DNA of 64,000 nucleotides from Flavobacterium dankookense (GTDB taxonomy: Bacteria; Bacteroidota; Bacteroidia; Flavobacteriales; Flavobacteriaceae): positions 248,001 to 312,000 of the forward strand of contig NZ_SNXR01000011.1 in the NCBI RefSeq assembly GCF_004362665.1, in the 5' to 3' direction. The notes beneath the pieces are model-generated. The model was not told where the DNA came from. It saw only the letters and a list, made by a program, of their open reading frames with translations, and did no database searches. A program made the position numbers and the translations under genes. Below are positions 50,815 through 60,276 of this stretch, one piece after another. Positions within the stretch are counted from its first letter, which is position 1. The number at the start of each line of letters is the position of its first letter.

Positions 50815-51807
50815 TCATTTTTTGAGGAGTTTTGTCTTGTTGTCGGCTTCTTTTTGGGTTGCTTCTTGAATTGCTTTAGCTTTTTTTGCTGCTGCTTTTT
50901 TCTTTTTGTTGAAATAACCACGAAAAAGAAAGTTGTGTTTCAGTGCTTCCATGTTTTCGTTCAAACCTTTGGTTGCGTCTTGTATGTTGATAAAAGTTGA
51001 GTCGAGTGATTTGCCCATTTTTTCGTCAGTGGCTAGTTTAGAGAAGATACTGTTGGTATTGTTTATTTTGTTAGTAAACGTTGAAAAGTTTTGTGTGCCA
51101 TTTTCGATATTGGTGAAAGCATTTTCAAGTGATTTTGCTAATTTTTCATCAGTGGTAAATTTGGAAAGTACACTGTTATTGTTGTTCATTTTGCTAGTGA
51201 AAGAAGCAAAACCTTCCGTTCCTGTTTCAATATTGAAAAGTGTATTCTCTATAGATTGAGCCAATTTTTTATCGTTCATTATTTTGGATAATGCGCCATC
51301 GTTGTTATTCATTTTTTGACTAAAAACAGCCAATTCATTGGTTATTATAGCAGCATTGTCAACGCTTACTTTTACGCTTTTCATCAAGTCCTCCATTTCA
51401 ATGGCTTTGGTAGAAGCGATAGTGTTGTTATTTTTTACAGCTTTGTTAGAAGTTTTTCCGGGTGAAATGGTCAATACTTTATCGCCCATTAATCCATCGG
51501 AACCAATACTGGCAATGGCATCGGTTTTGATGTATTGCAACATTTCTTCTTTGATGACAACGGTAACAATAACTGTAGAATCGGTTTCAAATTCAATTTC
51601 TTTTACCGTTCCGATATTGATACCCGAAAGGCGAACGTTGTTTCCAATTTTTAATCCGCTAACGTTTTTAAAAACCGATTTTAATTGGAAGGTTTCGCCA
51701 AAAAGGTTTCTTGTTTTTCCAATAAAATAGATCGTGACTACAAAAAGGAACAAGCCAATGATGACAAACATTCCTAATTTCCAGATGTAGTTATTATTTT
51801 TTTTCAT
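50815..51807 (-). CDS. MlaD-type MCE protein
   Basis: The 330-residue protein has an N-terminal membrane span (residues 10-30), an MCE domain (about 40-120, GIKIGNNVRLSGINIGTVKEI-like) and a C-terminal region with three 41-residue repeats starting near 162, 203 and 244 (FSQKMNNND, FTSKMNNNN, FTNKINNTN). It ends in a Lys-rich tail. MlaD binds phospholipids and links the inner-membrane ABC transporter to periplasmic partners. It follows the ATPase gene by 15 bases. Confidence 0.85.
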   Translation of the reverse strand: MKKNNNYIWKLGMFVIIGLFLFVVTIYFIGKTRNLFGETFQLKSVFKNVSGLKIGNNVRLSGINIGTVKEIEFETDSTVIVTVVIKEEMLQYIKTDAIASIGSDGLMGDKVLTISPGKTSNKAVKNNNTIASTKAIEMEDLMKSVKVSVDNAAIITNELAVFSQKMNNNDGALSKIMNDKKLAQSIENTLFNIETGTEGFASFTSKMNNNNSVLSKFTTDEKLAKSLENAFTNIENGTQNFSTFTNKINNTNSIFSKLATDEKMGKSLDSTFINIQDATKGLNENMEALKHNFLFRGYFNKKKKAAAKKAKAIQEATQKEADNKTKLLKK

Positions 51808-51822
51808 GGTTTTGATTTTAAA

Positions 51823-52560
51823 TTATATAAAAAATGATTTTACCCATTCGTCATCGCTTTTTTCCAGTTCTTCGTATGTTCCTTCGGCATTAATGACTCC
51901 ATCTTTTACTATCAATATTCTATCGCTCGTACTTTTGGCGCAAGCCATATCGTGTGTGATGATAATAGATGTGGTTTGGTATTTTTTTTGAATGGAAACC
52001 ATCAGTTCGCTAATTTCTCTAGCTGTAATAGTGTCCAAGCCAGAAGTTGGTTCGTCATAAAGGATGATTTCGGGTTTGATAATTACGGTTCGAGCCATGG
52101 CAATTCTTTTGCGCATTCCACCAGATAAATCGGCGGGCATTTTATCGATAGCTTCTAGTAATCCAACATTTTCTAAGGCTTCATTGATTTGGGTTTCTAT
52201 CGCTTCTTTTTCAATGTCTTTCGTATGATGTTTTAGCGTAAAGGTTAGATTTTGCCTGACGGACATCGAGTCGTACAAAGCACCATTTTGAAACATAAAG
52301 CCTATTCGCACACGCAAAGTGTTGAGTTCGGTCTTTTTTAGTTTTGTAATATCCGTATCAAATACTTTTATTTCGCCTTCGTCAGCTGGAACCAAACCAA
52401 CCAAACATTTGATAGTTACTGATTTTCCAGAACCCGAACGACCAAGTATTACGAGGTTTTCGCCTTTGTAAACTGTCAGTGTTATTCCTTTAAGAACTTC
52501 GTTATCTCCAAATTTTTTATGAAGATTTGTGATTTCAATAATTGTTTCTTTTTTTTCCAT
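51823..52560 (-). CDS. ABC transporter ATPase, MlaF type
   Basis: The 245-residue ATPase has Walker A GRSGSGKS, signature LSGGMRKRIAMART and Walker B IILYDEPTSGLD, followed by the D-loop and the switch His in IIITHDM. The MlaF-like features and the neighbouring MlaE and MlaD genes mark it as the lipid-transport ATPase. It is six bases after the permease gene. Confidence 0.92.
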   Translation of the reverse strand: MEKKETIIEITNLHKKFGDNEVLKGITLTVYKGENLVILGRSGSGKSVTIKCLVGLVPADEGEIKVFDTDITKLKKTELNTLRVRIGFMFQNGALYDSMSVRQNLTFTLKHHTKDIEKEAIETQINEALENVGLLEAIDKMPADLSGGMRKRIAMARTVIIKPEIILYDEPTSGLDTITAREISELMVSIQKKYQTTSIIITHDMACAKSTSDRILIVKDGVINAEGTYEELEKSDDEWVKSFFI

Positions 52561-52565
52561 AACGT

Positions 52566-53324
52566 TTAAAAAAAGAAGTCCGTTATTTGAACGGCAAGCA
52601 TATCAATAATAAAAATAGATAGTGAAGCCGAAACCACAGCCGAGTTAGCCGCAATGCCAACGCCAGCTGTTCCGTTAGAAGCGTTGAACCCTTTGTAGCA
52701 ACCAATCATTCCGATGAAGAAACCGAAGAAAAAAGTTTTGATAGTTGCTGGTATAATGTCTAGAAATTCTAAATGTTCAAACACATCCGAAAAGTAACGG
52801 AACATTGTTATATCGCCATGAATGTTATAGCCAATATAACCGCCATAAACACCAACCAAGTCGGCATAAATTACTAAAATCGGTACCATAATTGTGGTAG
52901 CTAAAATTCGGGTAACAACTAAATACTTATACGGATTTACTGCCGAAACTTCCATCGCGTCAATTTGTTCGGTTACTTTCATAGAACCTAGTTCAGCACT
53001 GATGCTTGAAGCAATTTTCCCAGCACAAATTAACGCGGTAATAACAGGAGCAATTTCTCTAATTAGTGAAAGTGACACCATACTTGGCAACCAAGTTTCG
53101 GCACCAAATTTTGCCATGGTTGGTCTGGATTGAATGGTCAATACCAATCCCATGATAAAACCCGTTATGGTCACAAGCGGCAATGACTTGAAACCAACAG
53201 CATAGCATTGTCTAAGGAACTCGTTTATTTGAAATGGCGGAAGGAAAAGCTCTTTGAAAAACCTTCCTATAAACAAAGCGATGTTGCCAGTATCAGTAAA
53301 TATATTTTTTAATGCTAGTATCAA
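52566..53324 (-). CDS. ABC permease, MlaE type
   Basis: The 252-residue protein has several spans and the MlaE-family signature: SLSLIREIAPVITALICAGKI (residues 85-105, given by position) and GSMKVTEQIDAMEVSAVNPY. The family moves phospholipid between membranes, keeping outer-membrane asymmetry. The ABC operon (permease, ATPase, MCE) has the standard order. No MlaA or MlaC gene is in the window. Confidence 0.9.
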   Translation of the reverse strand: MILALKNIFTDTGNIALFIGRFFKELFLPPFQINEFLRQCYAVGFKSLPLVTITGFIMGLVLTIQSRPTMAKFGAETWLPSMVSLSLIREIAPVITALICAGKIASSISAELGSMKVTEQIDAMEVSAVNPYKYLVVTRILATTIMVPILVIYADLVGVYGGYIGYNIHGDITMFRYFSDVFEHLEFLDIIPATIKTFFFGFFIGMIGCYKGFNASNGTAGVGIAANSAVVSASLSIFIIDMLAVQITDFFF

Positions 53325-53336
53325 ATGGGAAATAAA

Positions 53337-53816
53337 TTAGTTTAAATAGCGTCGTAAGATCCAAGCCATGGTTTCGTGTTTTTGCAATATTCCGGTTAGT
53401 AAATCTGCCGTGCCAGCATCGTGGTATTCATCAGTACAGGTATCGATGTCTTTTCTAATTTCGGAAATCAGTAATTCGTTATCGTTTAATAATTCCAAAA
53501 TCATATCTTTTTGTAATGGATATGAATTGGGTGTTTCTTTTAATCGGGTTTGAGCTAAAAATTCTTCCATAGTTCCAATGGTTTTTTCACCTAATTTGTT
53601 AATTCTTTCGGCTACTTCGTCAATGATTAACTCTAATTCATTGTATTGTGTTTCGAACAGTTTGTGCAATTCCATAAAGCTATTGCCTTTTATGTTCCAA
53701 TGGAATTTTCGTGTTTTGACATATAAAGTCATTTCGTCCGAAAGGACAATGGATAGACGAGATGCGCTACTTTTTAAATTGGCTTCTGTTATTCCTATTT
53801 TTGGTGTCATTATCAT
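53337..53816 (-). CDS. Second Dps/ferritin-like protein
   Basis: The 159-residue protein has the Dps ferroxidase segment KTRKFHWNIKGNSFMELHKLFETQYNELELI (residue positions 35-65) and DEYHDAGTADLLTGILQKHETMAWIL at the end. It is a clear paralogue of the dps gene at 28865 but diverged. It stores iron or protects DNA. It lies 12 bases before the MlaE gene on the same strand, so it may be co-transcribed with the lipid-transport genes. This is an odd pairing. Confidence 0.9.
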   Translation of the reverse strand: MIMTPKIGITEANLKSSASRLSIVLSDEMTLYVKTRKFHWNIKGNSFMELHKLFETQYNELELIIDEVAERINKLGEKTIGTMEEFLAQTRLKETPNSYPLQKDMILELLNDNELLISEIRKDIDTCTDEYHDAGTADLLTGILQKHETMAWILRRYLN

Positions 53817-53828
53817 AATTTCTCAGTT

Positions 53829-53975
53829 TTATAAAGCATCATTATCTCCGAACTCGTTCAGTTTCTTTTTGATGTTTTGTTTTGAATAAATGGATTTGTT
53901 AGTCGTATTTGAAATACTGGTCTTTTTAGCTGGTTTTGTTGTTTTCGTTGTACTTTTTTTCTTTTTTAAAACGGT
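53829..53975 (-). CDS. Small lysine/threonine-rich protein
   Basis: From ATG 53975 the frame gives 48 residues beginning MTVLKKKKSTTKTTKPAKK and ending GDNDAL. It is strongly basic at the N-terminus. A longer reading from 54047 overlaps the end of the glycosyltransferase gene and adds no convincing sequence. It has no known domain. It may bind nucleic acid, but this is only composition. The adjacent Dps gene makes a chromatin or iron link conceivable. Confidence 0.5.
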   Translation of the reverse strand, partial: TVLKKKKSTTKTTKPAKKTSISNTTNKSIYSKQNIKKKLNEFGDNDAL

Positions 53976-53991
53976 CATGGTGGTTGTTTTT

Positions 53992-56313
53992 TTAAATGGT
54001 AATGGTTTGTGATTTTTTATTGGTTGGTATCGGTTTCTTTTTAGCAATAGCGGGCATTTTTGGAACTAACTTTTGATTTGTTTTGAAGTAGTTGCCAATA
54101 GTTAATCGTGCCATTAAATAACTCACAGTCGACTCGGCACCTTGATTTAGGTTGATGTAATCTTCTTCTAAACCGTCATAACATCCGCCAGTACACGGAT
54201 TATAAATAATTTTGTTCAAATGATTTTTTCCTAAGAACCAGTTAAATGCAATGGACATTTTATCTAAATAACTTTCGTCTAAAAACGTATCATAGAATTT
54301 GCTCAACGCCATTATGGTATAAGCCACATCAATAGGTTGTTCGCCACCAATTACTTCCTCGTTATTTTGGGTGTTGTTTTGCAACCAACCTTTATTTGAG
54401 ACTACTTTTATACTGTCTTCTGTAAATGTTTTAGATAATAAAAAATCAAAACTAAGGATGGCAATTTCTCCATATTTTGGTGTGCCCAAAGTTAAGTAAG
54501 CACAAAGCATAGCTTCGGGAAGAATACTGTTGCCATAGGTTAGATAGCTTTCAAACCAACGCCAATCTTCAGTAGTTTCATGTTTGTACATTTGAACTAG
54601 TTTGTCGGCAAGATGTTTTGTAATGTTTAGATTATCAGTGGTTTTATGTGTTTTGTTACTGTAGTAAATGCCTTTTATAATAAAAGCCATTGCTCTTGGC
54701 GAATGTATTTTCAGCACATTGGTCAAAGCGAGTTGCATCGTTTTGATAGCATCTTCAATCAGAGTATCAGGAAGTATTTCACGATTGGAAATCAAATAAC
54801 CTAAAGCCCAAATTGCTCTTCCATTAGAGTCAGAAAGATTGGTTTCGTTGTTTTGATTGGTAAACTTTTTGTCAATACACAAGTAGTTTAAAAAATAGCC
54901 CTCTTTGTGAAGACACTTTTTAATAAAGTTAAAATAAAGAGAAATATAAGTCAAATCATTGGCATCTTTTGATATTTCAAATTGCTGACACATTGCTACT
55001 AATGCACGCGCATTATCATCGAGCGTGTAACCTGATTCAGCATCGGGTTTGTTGATGTTTGAAAACTGTATCATACCGAATTCGGTGGTTAGTTTTTTCA
55101 CATGGTTTAGATTTACTTCTGGAATTTTATACGCTAAGTTTAAATTACGTTCCGAAATAGACTCAAATAACAATGTGTGTGCTATCGCTGAATTCTCCCA
55201 AGCTGTTGGCGCTAATTTGTGAATGCCGTTGGCTGAAATACTGTTGCATAAAGCGTCATTTTCAAGTAAATCAATTACTTTTCTAGCGAGTTGTTTTGGA
55301 TTTTCAAAGTCGATGATTATTCCAGTTTCGTTTTGCAATATTTCCACAGCATGAGGAATAGGAGTTGAGATTATTGGACAACCGCAACTTAACGCATAGG
55401 AAAATGTTCCGCTCACAGCTTGGTTTCTGTCTTTGGATGTAAACAAATAAATATCGGTTAGCTGAAGGTATTCGAGCAATATTGGCAATGGCAAATATTG
55501 GTTAATGAATTGGACGTTTCTTTGAAGGTTTAGTTCTTCAATTCGAGCTATAAGTTGTTCTCTATAGCTTTCGTTTTCTTGCTTAACCACATTGGGATGC
55601 GTTTTCCCGATGACTAAAAACAACACATCTGGATATCGTTTCACGATGATTCGTAAAGCATTGATAGTTGTTTCTATGCATTTTCCAGAACTTAACAGTC
55701 CAAATGTGGCAAGAACTTTTCTACCTAGTAGGTTGTATTTTTCTTTTAAAATATCTTTATCAGTGTGTTCTACTAAATGGGTTCCATGAGGAATAATTTC
55801 AATTTTGGCAGCATCCAAGTCATAATCAGCAATTAAAATTTTTGCCGAAGATTTTGTCATTACTATAATCGATTTGGCTACTTTTTCAATACTTTTTACT
55901 AGTTTTCTTAACTCTTCATTTGGTTTTGGTAAAACGGTGTGAAAGGCAACAATAATAGGTTTGTTTAGTAGATTTAAAAACGCAATAAAATCAGTTTCAT
56001 TAGTTCTAAACAATCCAAATTCGTGTTGTATTACTACTATTTGAATTAACTCGTTATTATTAATCTTGGTAGCAGTTTCTTTATAGGAAACCTCATTGTC
56101 CGTTTCGAGAATGTATTTTACTTCTTTTGGATAAAACTGTTTTTCATTTTCATATTCTAAAGCACAAATAGACAGTTTGAACGTTTTTTCGAATTTATTT
56201 TTGATTGCAAAAACCAAATCTTGCGAATAGGTTGCGATGCCACATTCTCTTGGTGGATAAGACGTTATTAAAACTATTTCAGGAAGATTTTCGGCTTGAA
56301 TGTTATTTTTCAT
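53992..56313 (-). CDS. GT4 glycosyltransferase with C-terminal helical domain
   Basis: The 773-residue protein has a GT-B fold: the N-terminal domain starts ITSYPPRECGIATYSQDL, and the donor-site motifs HEFGLFRTNE, IIPHGTHLVEH and TSKDRNQAVSGTFSYALSCGCPII fit family GT4. Residues about 400-750 form an all-helical domain of the alpha/alpha-toroid type, perhaps binding the acceptor. It is encoded one base after the GH130 gene, in one operon. Together they suggest a manno-oligosaccharide or glycan synthesis-and-phosphorolysis pair. The substrate is inferred. Confidence 0.85.
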   Translation of the reverse strand: MKNNIQAENLPEIVLITSYPPRECGIATYSQDLVFAIKNKFEKTFKLSICALEYENEKQFYPKEVKYILETDNEVSYKETATKINNNELIQIVVIQHEFGLFRTNETDFIAFLNLLNKPIIVAFHTVLPKPNEELRKLVKSIEKVAKSIIVMTKSSAKILIADYDLDAAKIEIIPHGTHLVEHTDKDILKEKYNLLGRKVLATFGLLSSGKCIETTINALRIIVKRYPDVLFLVIGKTHPNVVKQENESYREQLIARIEELNLQRNVQFINQYLPLPILLEYLQLTDIYLFTSKDRNQAVSGTFSYALSCGCPIISTPIPHAVEILQNETGIIIDFENPKQLARKVIDLLENDALCNSISANGIHKLAPTAWENSAIAHTLLFESISERNLNLAYKIPEVNLNHVKKLTTEFGMIQFSNINKPDAESGYTLDDNARALVAMCQQFEISKDANDLTYISLYFNFIKKCLHKEGYFLNYLCIDKKFTNQNNETNLSDSNGRAIWALGYLISNREILPDTLIEDAIKTMQLALTNVLKIHSPRAMAFIIKGIYYSNKTHKTTDNLNITKHLADKLVQMYKHETTEDWRWFESYLTYGNSILPEAMLCAYLTLGTPKYGEIAILSFDFLLSKTFTEDSIKVVSNKGWLQNNTQNNEEVIGGEQPIDVAYTIMALSKFYDTFLDESYLDKMSIAFNWFLGKNHLNKIIYNPCTGGCYDGLEEDYINLNQGAESTVSYLMARLTIGNYFKTNQKLVPKMPAIAKKKPIPTNKKSQTITI

Positions 56314-56314
56314 G

Positions 56315-57349
56315 TTAGATTTTGTTTAGCATTAATTCGGTTATTAATTCCTGTAAATTCATAGAGGCACAAGCAATTCGTTCATCTGCAGCACCATAAT
56401 AGATATATAAAGTCTCGTCAAAAACAACTGCACCTGTTGGGAAACAAACATTGTTGACTTCGCCTTTTAATTCCCAATGGAATTCTGGATAAAACAGCGG
56501 ATAGGGAAGACGCGCAATTTCTTTTTGTGGATTATCTAAATCGAGCATTGCGGCACACGCAGAATAGACATATCCTTTTAGCGTATCGTGAACACCATGA
56601 TAAATAAGTAGCCAACCAAATTCAGTTTCTATTGGAGGACAACCACCACCAATGTAGCTTATCTCATGCTTGTATTTTGGCGTAAGCACTAAGTAATCAT
56701 TGAAATTAAGAAAGTAATTTCTCCAAAACTCTGGGGTTAGTTCTTCTATGGTTTCAACACCAACTACAATTTGAATTTCTGGTCTAATACGATGGAGAAA
56801 GAAGAGTTTACCGTTTATCTTTCTGGGAAAGAAAATGAGGTTTTTGTCCCAAACCAACATCTTTACGCCATCTTTTTCTATAATATGTTCGTGTTGATTG
56901 TAGCGAAAGTATTTTTCGTTAATCGTTGCATTCTCTTTGGCTAAATCATTAAATTCTTCATAAGTTATTTGTGGAACGATGATACCTTTTCTATCGAAAT
57001 TCACTAAATCTGTTGAGGTAGCCAAACAACCCAATGCGTTTACACCATCATAACCCGTATAGGTCAAATAATAGGTATCGTCAATTTTCACAATTCTCGG
57101 ATCTTCAATACCATGACTTTCATAATCCATTTCGGGAGAAAGCAAAGGTGTTTCGTTTCGTTGCTCAATAAACAATGGACCATCCAATCGACAATAGCCA
57201 ATAGTAGAATGATTTCCAATCCGAACCGCACGATATAAAAGATGAACATGTTCACCATCTCTAATTGCCGCTGGATTAAGAACGCCTTCGTTTTCAAAAT
57301 TATGATTGGTTTTTTTTAGTAGAATGCCTTCTTTTATGACTTGTATCAT
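56315..57349 (-). CDS. GH130-family glycoside phosphorylase-like protein
   Basis: The 344-residue protein matches GH130 five-bladed propeller enzymes: NPAAIRDGEHVHLLYRAV, YESHGIEDPRIVKID, YTGYDG, IGGGCPPIETEFGWLLIYHG and YYGAADERIACA. The Asp of GIEDPR is the family's general-acid residue. Members phosphorolyse beta-mannosides, giving mannose 1-phosphate. It is immediately upstream of and coupled to the GT4 gene (one-base gap). The hairpin at 57450 lies upstream of it and ends the next operon. Confidence 0.9.
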   Translation of the reverse strand: MIQVIKEGILLKKTNHNFENEGVLNPAAIRDGEHVHLLYRAVRIGNHSTIGYCRLDGPLFIEQRNETPLLSPEMDYESHGIEDPRIVKIDDTYYLTYTGYDGVNALGCLATSTDLVNFDRKGIIVPQITYEEFNDLAKENATINEKYFRYNQHEHIIEKDGVKMLVWDKNLIFFPRKINGKLFFLHRIRPEIQIVVGVETIEELTPEFWRNYFLNFNDYLVLTPKYKHEISYIGGGCPPIETEFGWLLIYHGVHDTLKGYVYSACAAMLDLDNPQKEIARLPYPLFYPEFHWELKGEVNNVCFPTGAVVFDETLYIYYGAADERIACASMNLQELITELMLNKI

Positions 57350-57449
57350 TAGGGTTTTTATTAGTTTTTTTACTATTTTAAATTTCGAGATAATTGGTGT
57401 AGTAACTGTTATATAATTTTAAAATTGAGTTGCATTATTCCCACAATAG

Positions 57450-57480
57450 AAAAAGGTTGCCACATGAGGGACAACCTTTT
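57450..57480 (-). terminator. Terminator of the OmpA-family gene
   Basis: AAAAGGTTG pairs with CAACCTTTT. On the minus strand it is followed by TTTTTCTATT, 33 bases after the stop codon. Confidence 0.8.
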
Positions 57481-57512
57481 AATTAACTAATAAATAATTG
57501 GGATTCTATAAA

Positions 57513-58967
57513 TTAGTAGTTAGTTCTTAATTCTACTCTTCGGTTTTTAGAACGACCTAATGAAGTTTCGTTAGTGGCTATTGGTTTGCTTTCGCCAAAA
57601 CCTGTTGCAGTCAATCTACTTTCTGAAATTCCTTTTCCAATTAAATAAGTTCTCACTGAGTTGGTTCTTTTTTGTGATAAAACCATATTAGAATCGTCCG
57701 AACCAACGCTATCAGTATGACCATCGATGTATAAACTTGCACCTTCATATTTGTTAAGGATAGCAGTCAATTCATCTAACAACGTTAATGAAGCTACTTT
57801 AAGTTTATCACTATTGTTTTCAAAGAAAAGTTTACTACCGATATAAGTAATTCTCACAGCATCTTGTTTTGCTATTTCTGGACAACCTTTGTTAGCGATA
57901 TTTCCTTTTAATGTTGGACATTTATCGTCAATATCAGCAACGCCATCGCCATCCGTATCAGGACAACCGTTTAGACTTGCTGGACCAGCAATATCTGGAC
58001 ATTTATCTTTGTCATTAGTAACACCATCTTTATCATTATCCATAGCACAACCAGTTTGATCTACTTTGCTTCCTGGTGTTGAGTTTGGACATTTATCATC
58101 CATATCAGCAACGCCATCATTGTCAGAATCTGGACAACCTTTTAAGGCTGTTGTTCCTGTAACATCAGGACATCTGTCGTCTTTGTCGGCTACACCATCA
58201 TTGTCTCTATCTGGACAACCATTCATTAGTGCATTTCCAGCAGCATCAGGACAATTGTCTAGATAATCGGCAACACCATCATTGTCTTTATCTAGCGGAC
58301 AACCTTTTTTGTCAACTGCTACACCAGCTGGCGTATCAGGACATTTGTCATTACTATCCGAAACACCATCAAGGTCGGCATCTTTTTTGTCTCCAAAATT
58401 GAATGTTAAACCCGCAGAGTGCATCACATAGTCATCGTTTTTTCCTGACTCAACTCCATCTCTTTGGTCATTGTCTGTAAAAAGAAATTTCTCTTGGATG
58501 TTAAGAATCAATACTGGAGATAGTTTAATGTTGATACCAGCACCAGCAGTAGGCAAGGCGTAATCAATTTTTTCGGTGTGAAAGTTTAATTGATTATCAA
58601 AAAGAATTGCACCAACACCACCAAAAACGTAAGGACTAATATAATAATCAGAGCTTAACAAATTCAAACGTAAGTTTAACGAAGCAGCACTGAAATCACT
58701 TTTATAACCAGTAACACCACTGTTGTATCCTAAAGTTCCTCTAGAAAAGGATAAGTTCAAATCGAAGTATTTAGATAAAAAGCGAGTAGCTGAAATACCT
58801 CCAAAACCATACATGGTTTCGTCTGTTTTATACCAATCTCTTCCTAAATCGCCGTGGTATTGGATAATTCCACCATGAAGACCAAAGTTCCATTTTTTAT
58901 CTTCCGTTTGCGCATTCGATGTAATTGTAGATGCTAAGCAAATACATAGAAGTAATAATTTTTTCAT
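57513..58967 (-). CDS. OmpA-family outer-membrane protein with calcium-binding repeats
   Basis: From ATG 58967 the protein is 484 residues with a signal peptide (to about residue 20), a beta-barrel-like N-terminal domain (LHGGIIQYHGDLGRDWYKTD), six or seven thrombospondin type-3-like repeats (DxDxDGVxDxxDxCP, about residues 190-365) and an OmpA domain (about 380-484) with LYIDGHTDSVGSDDSN and SRLTATGFGESKP. It anchors the outer membrane to peptidoglycan. The upstream ATG at 59000 lies before the natural signal peptide and is less likely. Confidence 0.92.
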   Translation of the reverse strand: MKKLLLLCICLASTITSNAQTEDKKWNFGLHGGIIQYHGDLGRDWYKTDETMYGFGGISATRFLSKYFDLNLSFSRGTLGYNSGVTGYKSDFSAASLNLRLNLLSSDYYISPYVFGGVGAILFDNQLNFHTEKIDYALPTAGAGINIKLSPVLILNIQEKFLFTDNDQRDGVESGKNDDYVMHSAGLTFNFGDKKDADLDGVSDSNDKCPDTPAGVAVDKKGCPLDKDNDGVADYLDNCPDAAGNALMNGCPDRDNDGVADKDDRCPDVTGTTALKGCPDSDNDGVADMDDKCPNSTPGSKVDQTGCAMDNDKDGVTNDKDKCPDIAGPASLNGCPDTDGDGVADIDDKCPTLKGNIANKGCPEIAKQDAVRITYIGSKLFFENNSDKLKVASLTLLDELTAILNKYEGASLYIDGHTDSVGSDDSNMVLSQKRTNSVRTYLIGKGISESRLTATGFGESKPIATNETSLGRSKNRRVELRTNY

Positions 58968-59080
58968 ATTTATGATATTTAATATTAGGACAAAGGTCAT
59001 TCAACTGCCAAGCTGATTTGTTATACAACTATTATTTATGTTTGTGTTATTCACACATTTTTGTTTTAGAAAAAGGCATA

Positions 59081-59114
59081 AAAAAAAGCCCTGTAGTATG
59101 AAAAACAGGACTTT
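59081..59114 (-). terminator. Terminator of the ferritin-like small gene
   Basis: AAAGcCCTGT pairs with ACAGGaCTTT (one mismatch). On the minus strand it ends in a run of T. Confidence 0.75.
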
Positions 59115-59164
59115 CCGAACAAATGGTCTCTACATTTATTCAATCTATCAAAGAAAAAAATGGT

Positions 59165-59491
59165 TTAGCACGCTATGGCGCTATGCATAATGATATCACT
59201 TTTTTGGGTGTCAAAAAAGTCTGGAAAATTTTCTTCTAGGTGTTTAATATGGTCTCGTGTATATTTCAAATGTACTGTCAAATAGTTAACGAGTTCAAAA
59301 GTAGAAGCACCCATCATCATTAAATCAATTGCTACTAACAATTGTACTTCATGTTCGTAAATTTTTTTTAATTCTTTTAATAATAAATGTTTGGATTGGT
59401 CTATACCATCATATCTTCTGCTAGCAATTATCTTTTTTACATGATTAATGCTAGTAACTCTAGATAAATTGTTGCTTATTTTCGTTTTCAT
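59165..59491 (-). CDS. Short DUF892-like ferritin-fold protein
   Basis: The 108-residue protein resembles the first half of the DUF892/YciF-type ferritin-like family in LLKELKKIYEHEVQLLVAIDLMMMG and YTRDHIKHLEENFPDFF. It lacks the usual second half, so it is short for the family. The role is unknown; the family is linked to stress. It has its own promoter and terminator. The shared upstream GGACAAAG with the OmpA gene is noted separately. Confidence 0.65.
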   Translation of the reverse strand: MKTKISNNLSRVTSINHVKKIIASRRYDGIDQSKHLLLKELKKIYEHEVQLLVAIDLMMMGASTFELVNYLTVHLKYTRDHIKHLEENFPDFFDTQKSDIIMHSAIAC

Positions 59492-59627
59492 ATTGTTTCA
59501 TTTAGAGGTTAAAAAAATCTTTTAAACACTGTTCAACTTGTTTTTATAACGTTAGTTAATTATAGGACAAAGTTGCTTTAAAATGAAATAAGGATTGTTA
59601 TGAAATTAGCTTATAATGTGATATAAT

Positions 59628-60188
59628 TCACATATTTTCTAAGGAAGTACGCTTTTTATCTTTTAAGTTTTTGAAGAAAGTAGGTGTTAGTCCAGTTACT
59701 TTTTTGAACTGAGACGAAAGGTGGGAAACGCTACTATAGTTCATCTTATACGAGATTTCAGTTAAGTTAAGTTCATCGTAGATTAGCAGTTCTTTAACTC
59801 GTTCTATTTTATGTGAAATAATATAATGTTCGATGGTAATTCCTTTTACTTCCGAGAAGATATTGGCAAGATAAGTGTAATCATAACCCATAATATTACT
59901 CAAGTATTCGGAGAAATTAACTTTGGGCAATTCATCATTATAATGCACCATTTCGGTGATGACAATCTTTATTTTTTCGATAAGCATTGCCTTCTTATCA
60001 TCCATTAGTTCTAAACCACAAAGGGATAAATTCTTTTTTAATTCTATTCTTTGTTCCTCTGTGATGGTTTCAAGTATATCAGCAAAGCCAAGCTCAACAC
60101 AGGTAAAATGAAGTCCAAGATTTTTTAATTCTTCTTTGACAACCATTTTGCATCGTAAACTGACCATATATTTTATGTATAGTTTCAT
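59628..60188 (-). CDS. AraC-family transcriptional regulator
   Basis: The 186-residue protein ends with an AraC DNA-binding domain: SEYLSNIMGYDYTYLANIFSEVKGITIEHYIISHKIERVKEL carries the first helix-turn-helix (given by residue position, about 88-130), and LTEISYKMNYSSVSHLSSQFKKVTGLTP the second. The N-terminal half is short and has no known sensor domain. It begins MKLYIKYMVSLRCKM. The target genes are unknown; a cupin gene lies 88 bases upstream on the same strand. Confidence 0.9.
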   Translation of the reverse strand: MKLYIKYMVSLRCKMVVKEELKNLGLHFTCVELGFADILETITEEQRIELKKNLSLCGLELMDDKKAMLIEKIKIVITEMVHYNDELPKVNFSEYLSNIMGYDYTYLANIFSEVKGITIEHYIISHKIERVKELLIYDELNLTEISYKMNYSSVSHLSSQFKKVTGLTPTFFKNLKDKKRTSLENM

Positions 60189-60276
60189 TTGTTATTCTGT
60201 CTAAGAATTTTCTAACTGTTATTGGTGTCATCTACTAAAGTTTTGAGCGCTATTATAGCTTTAGAGAATATGCTTT

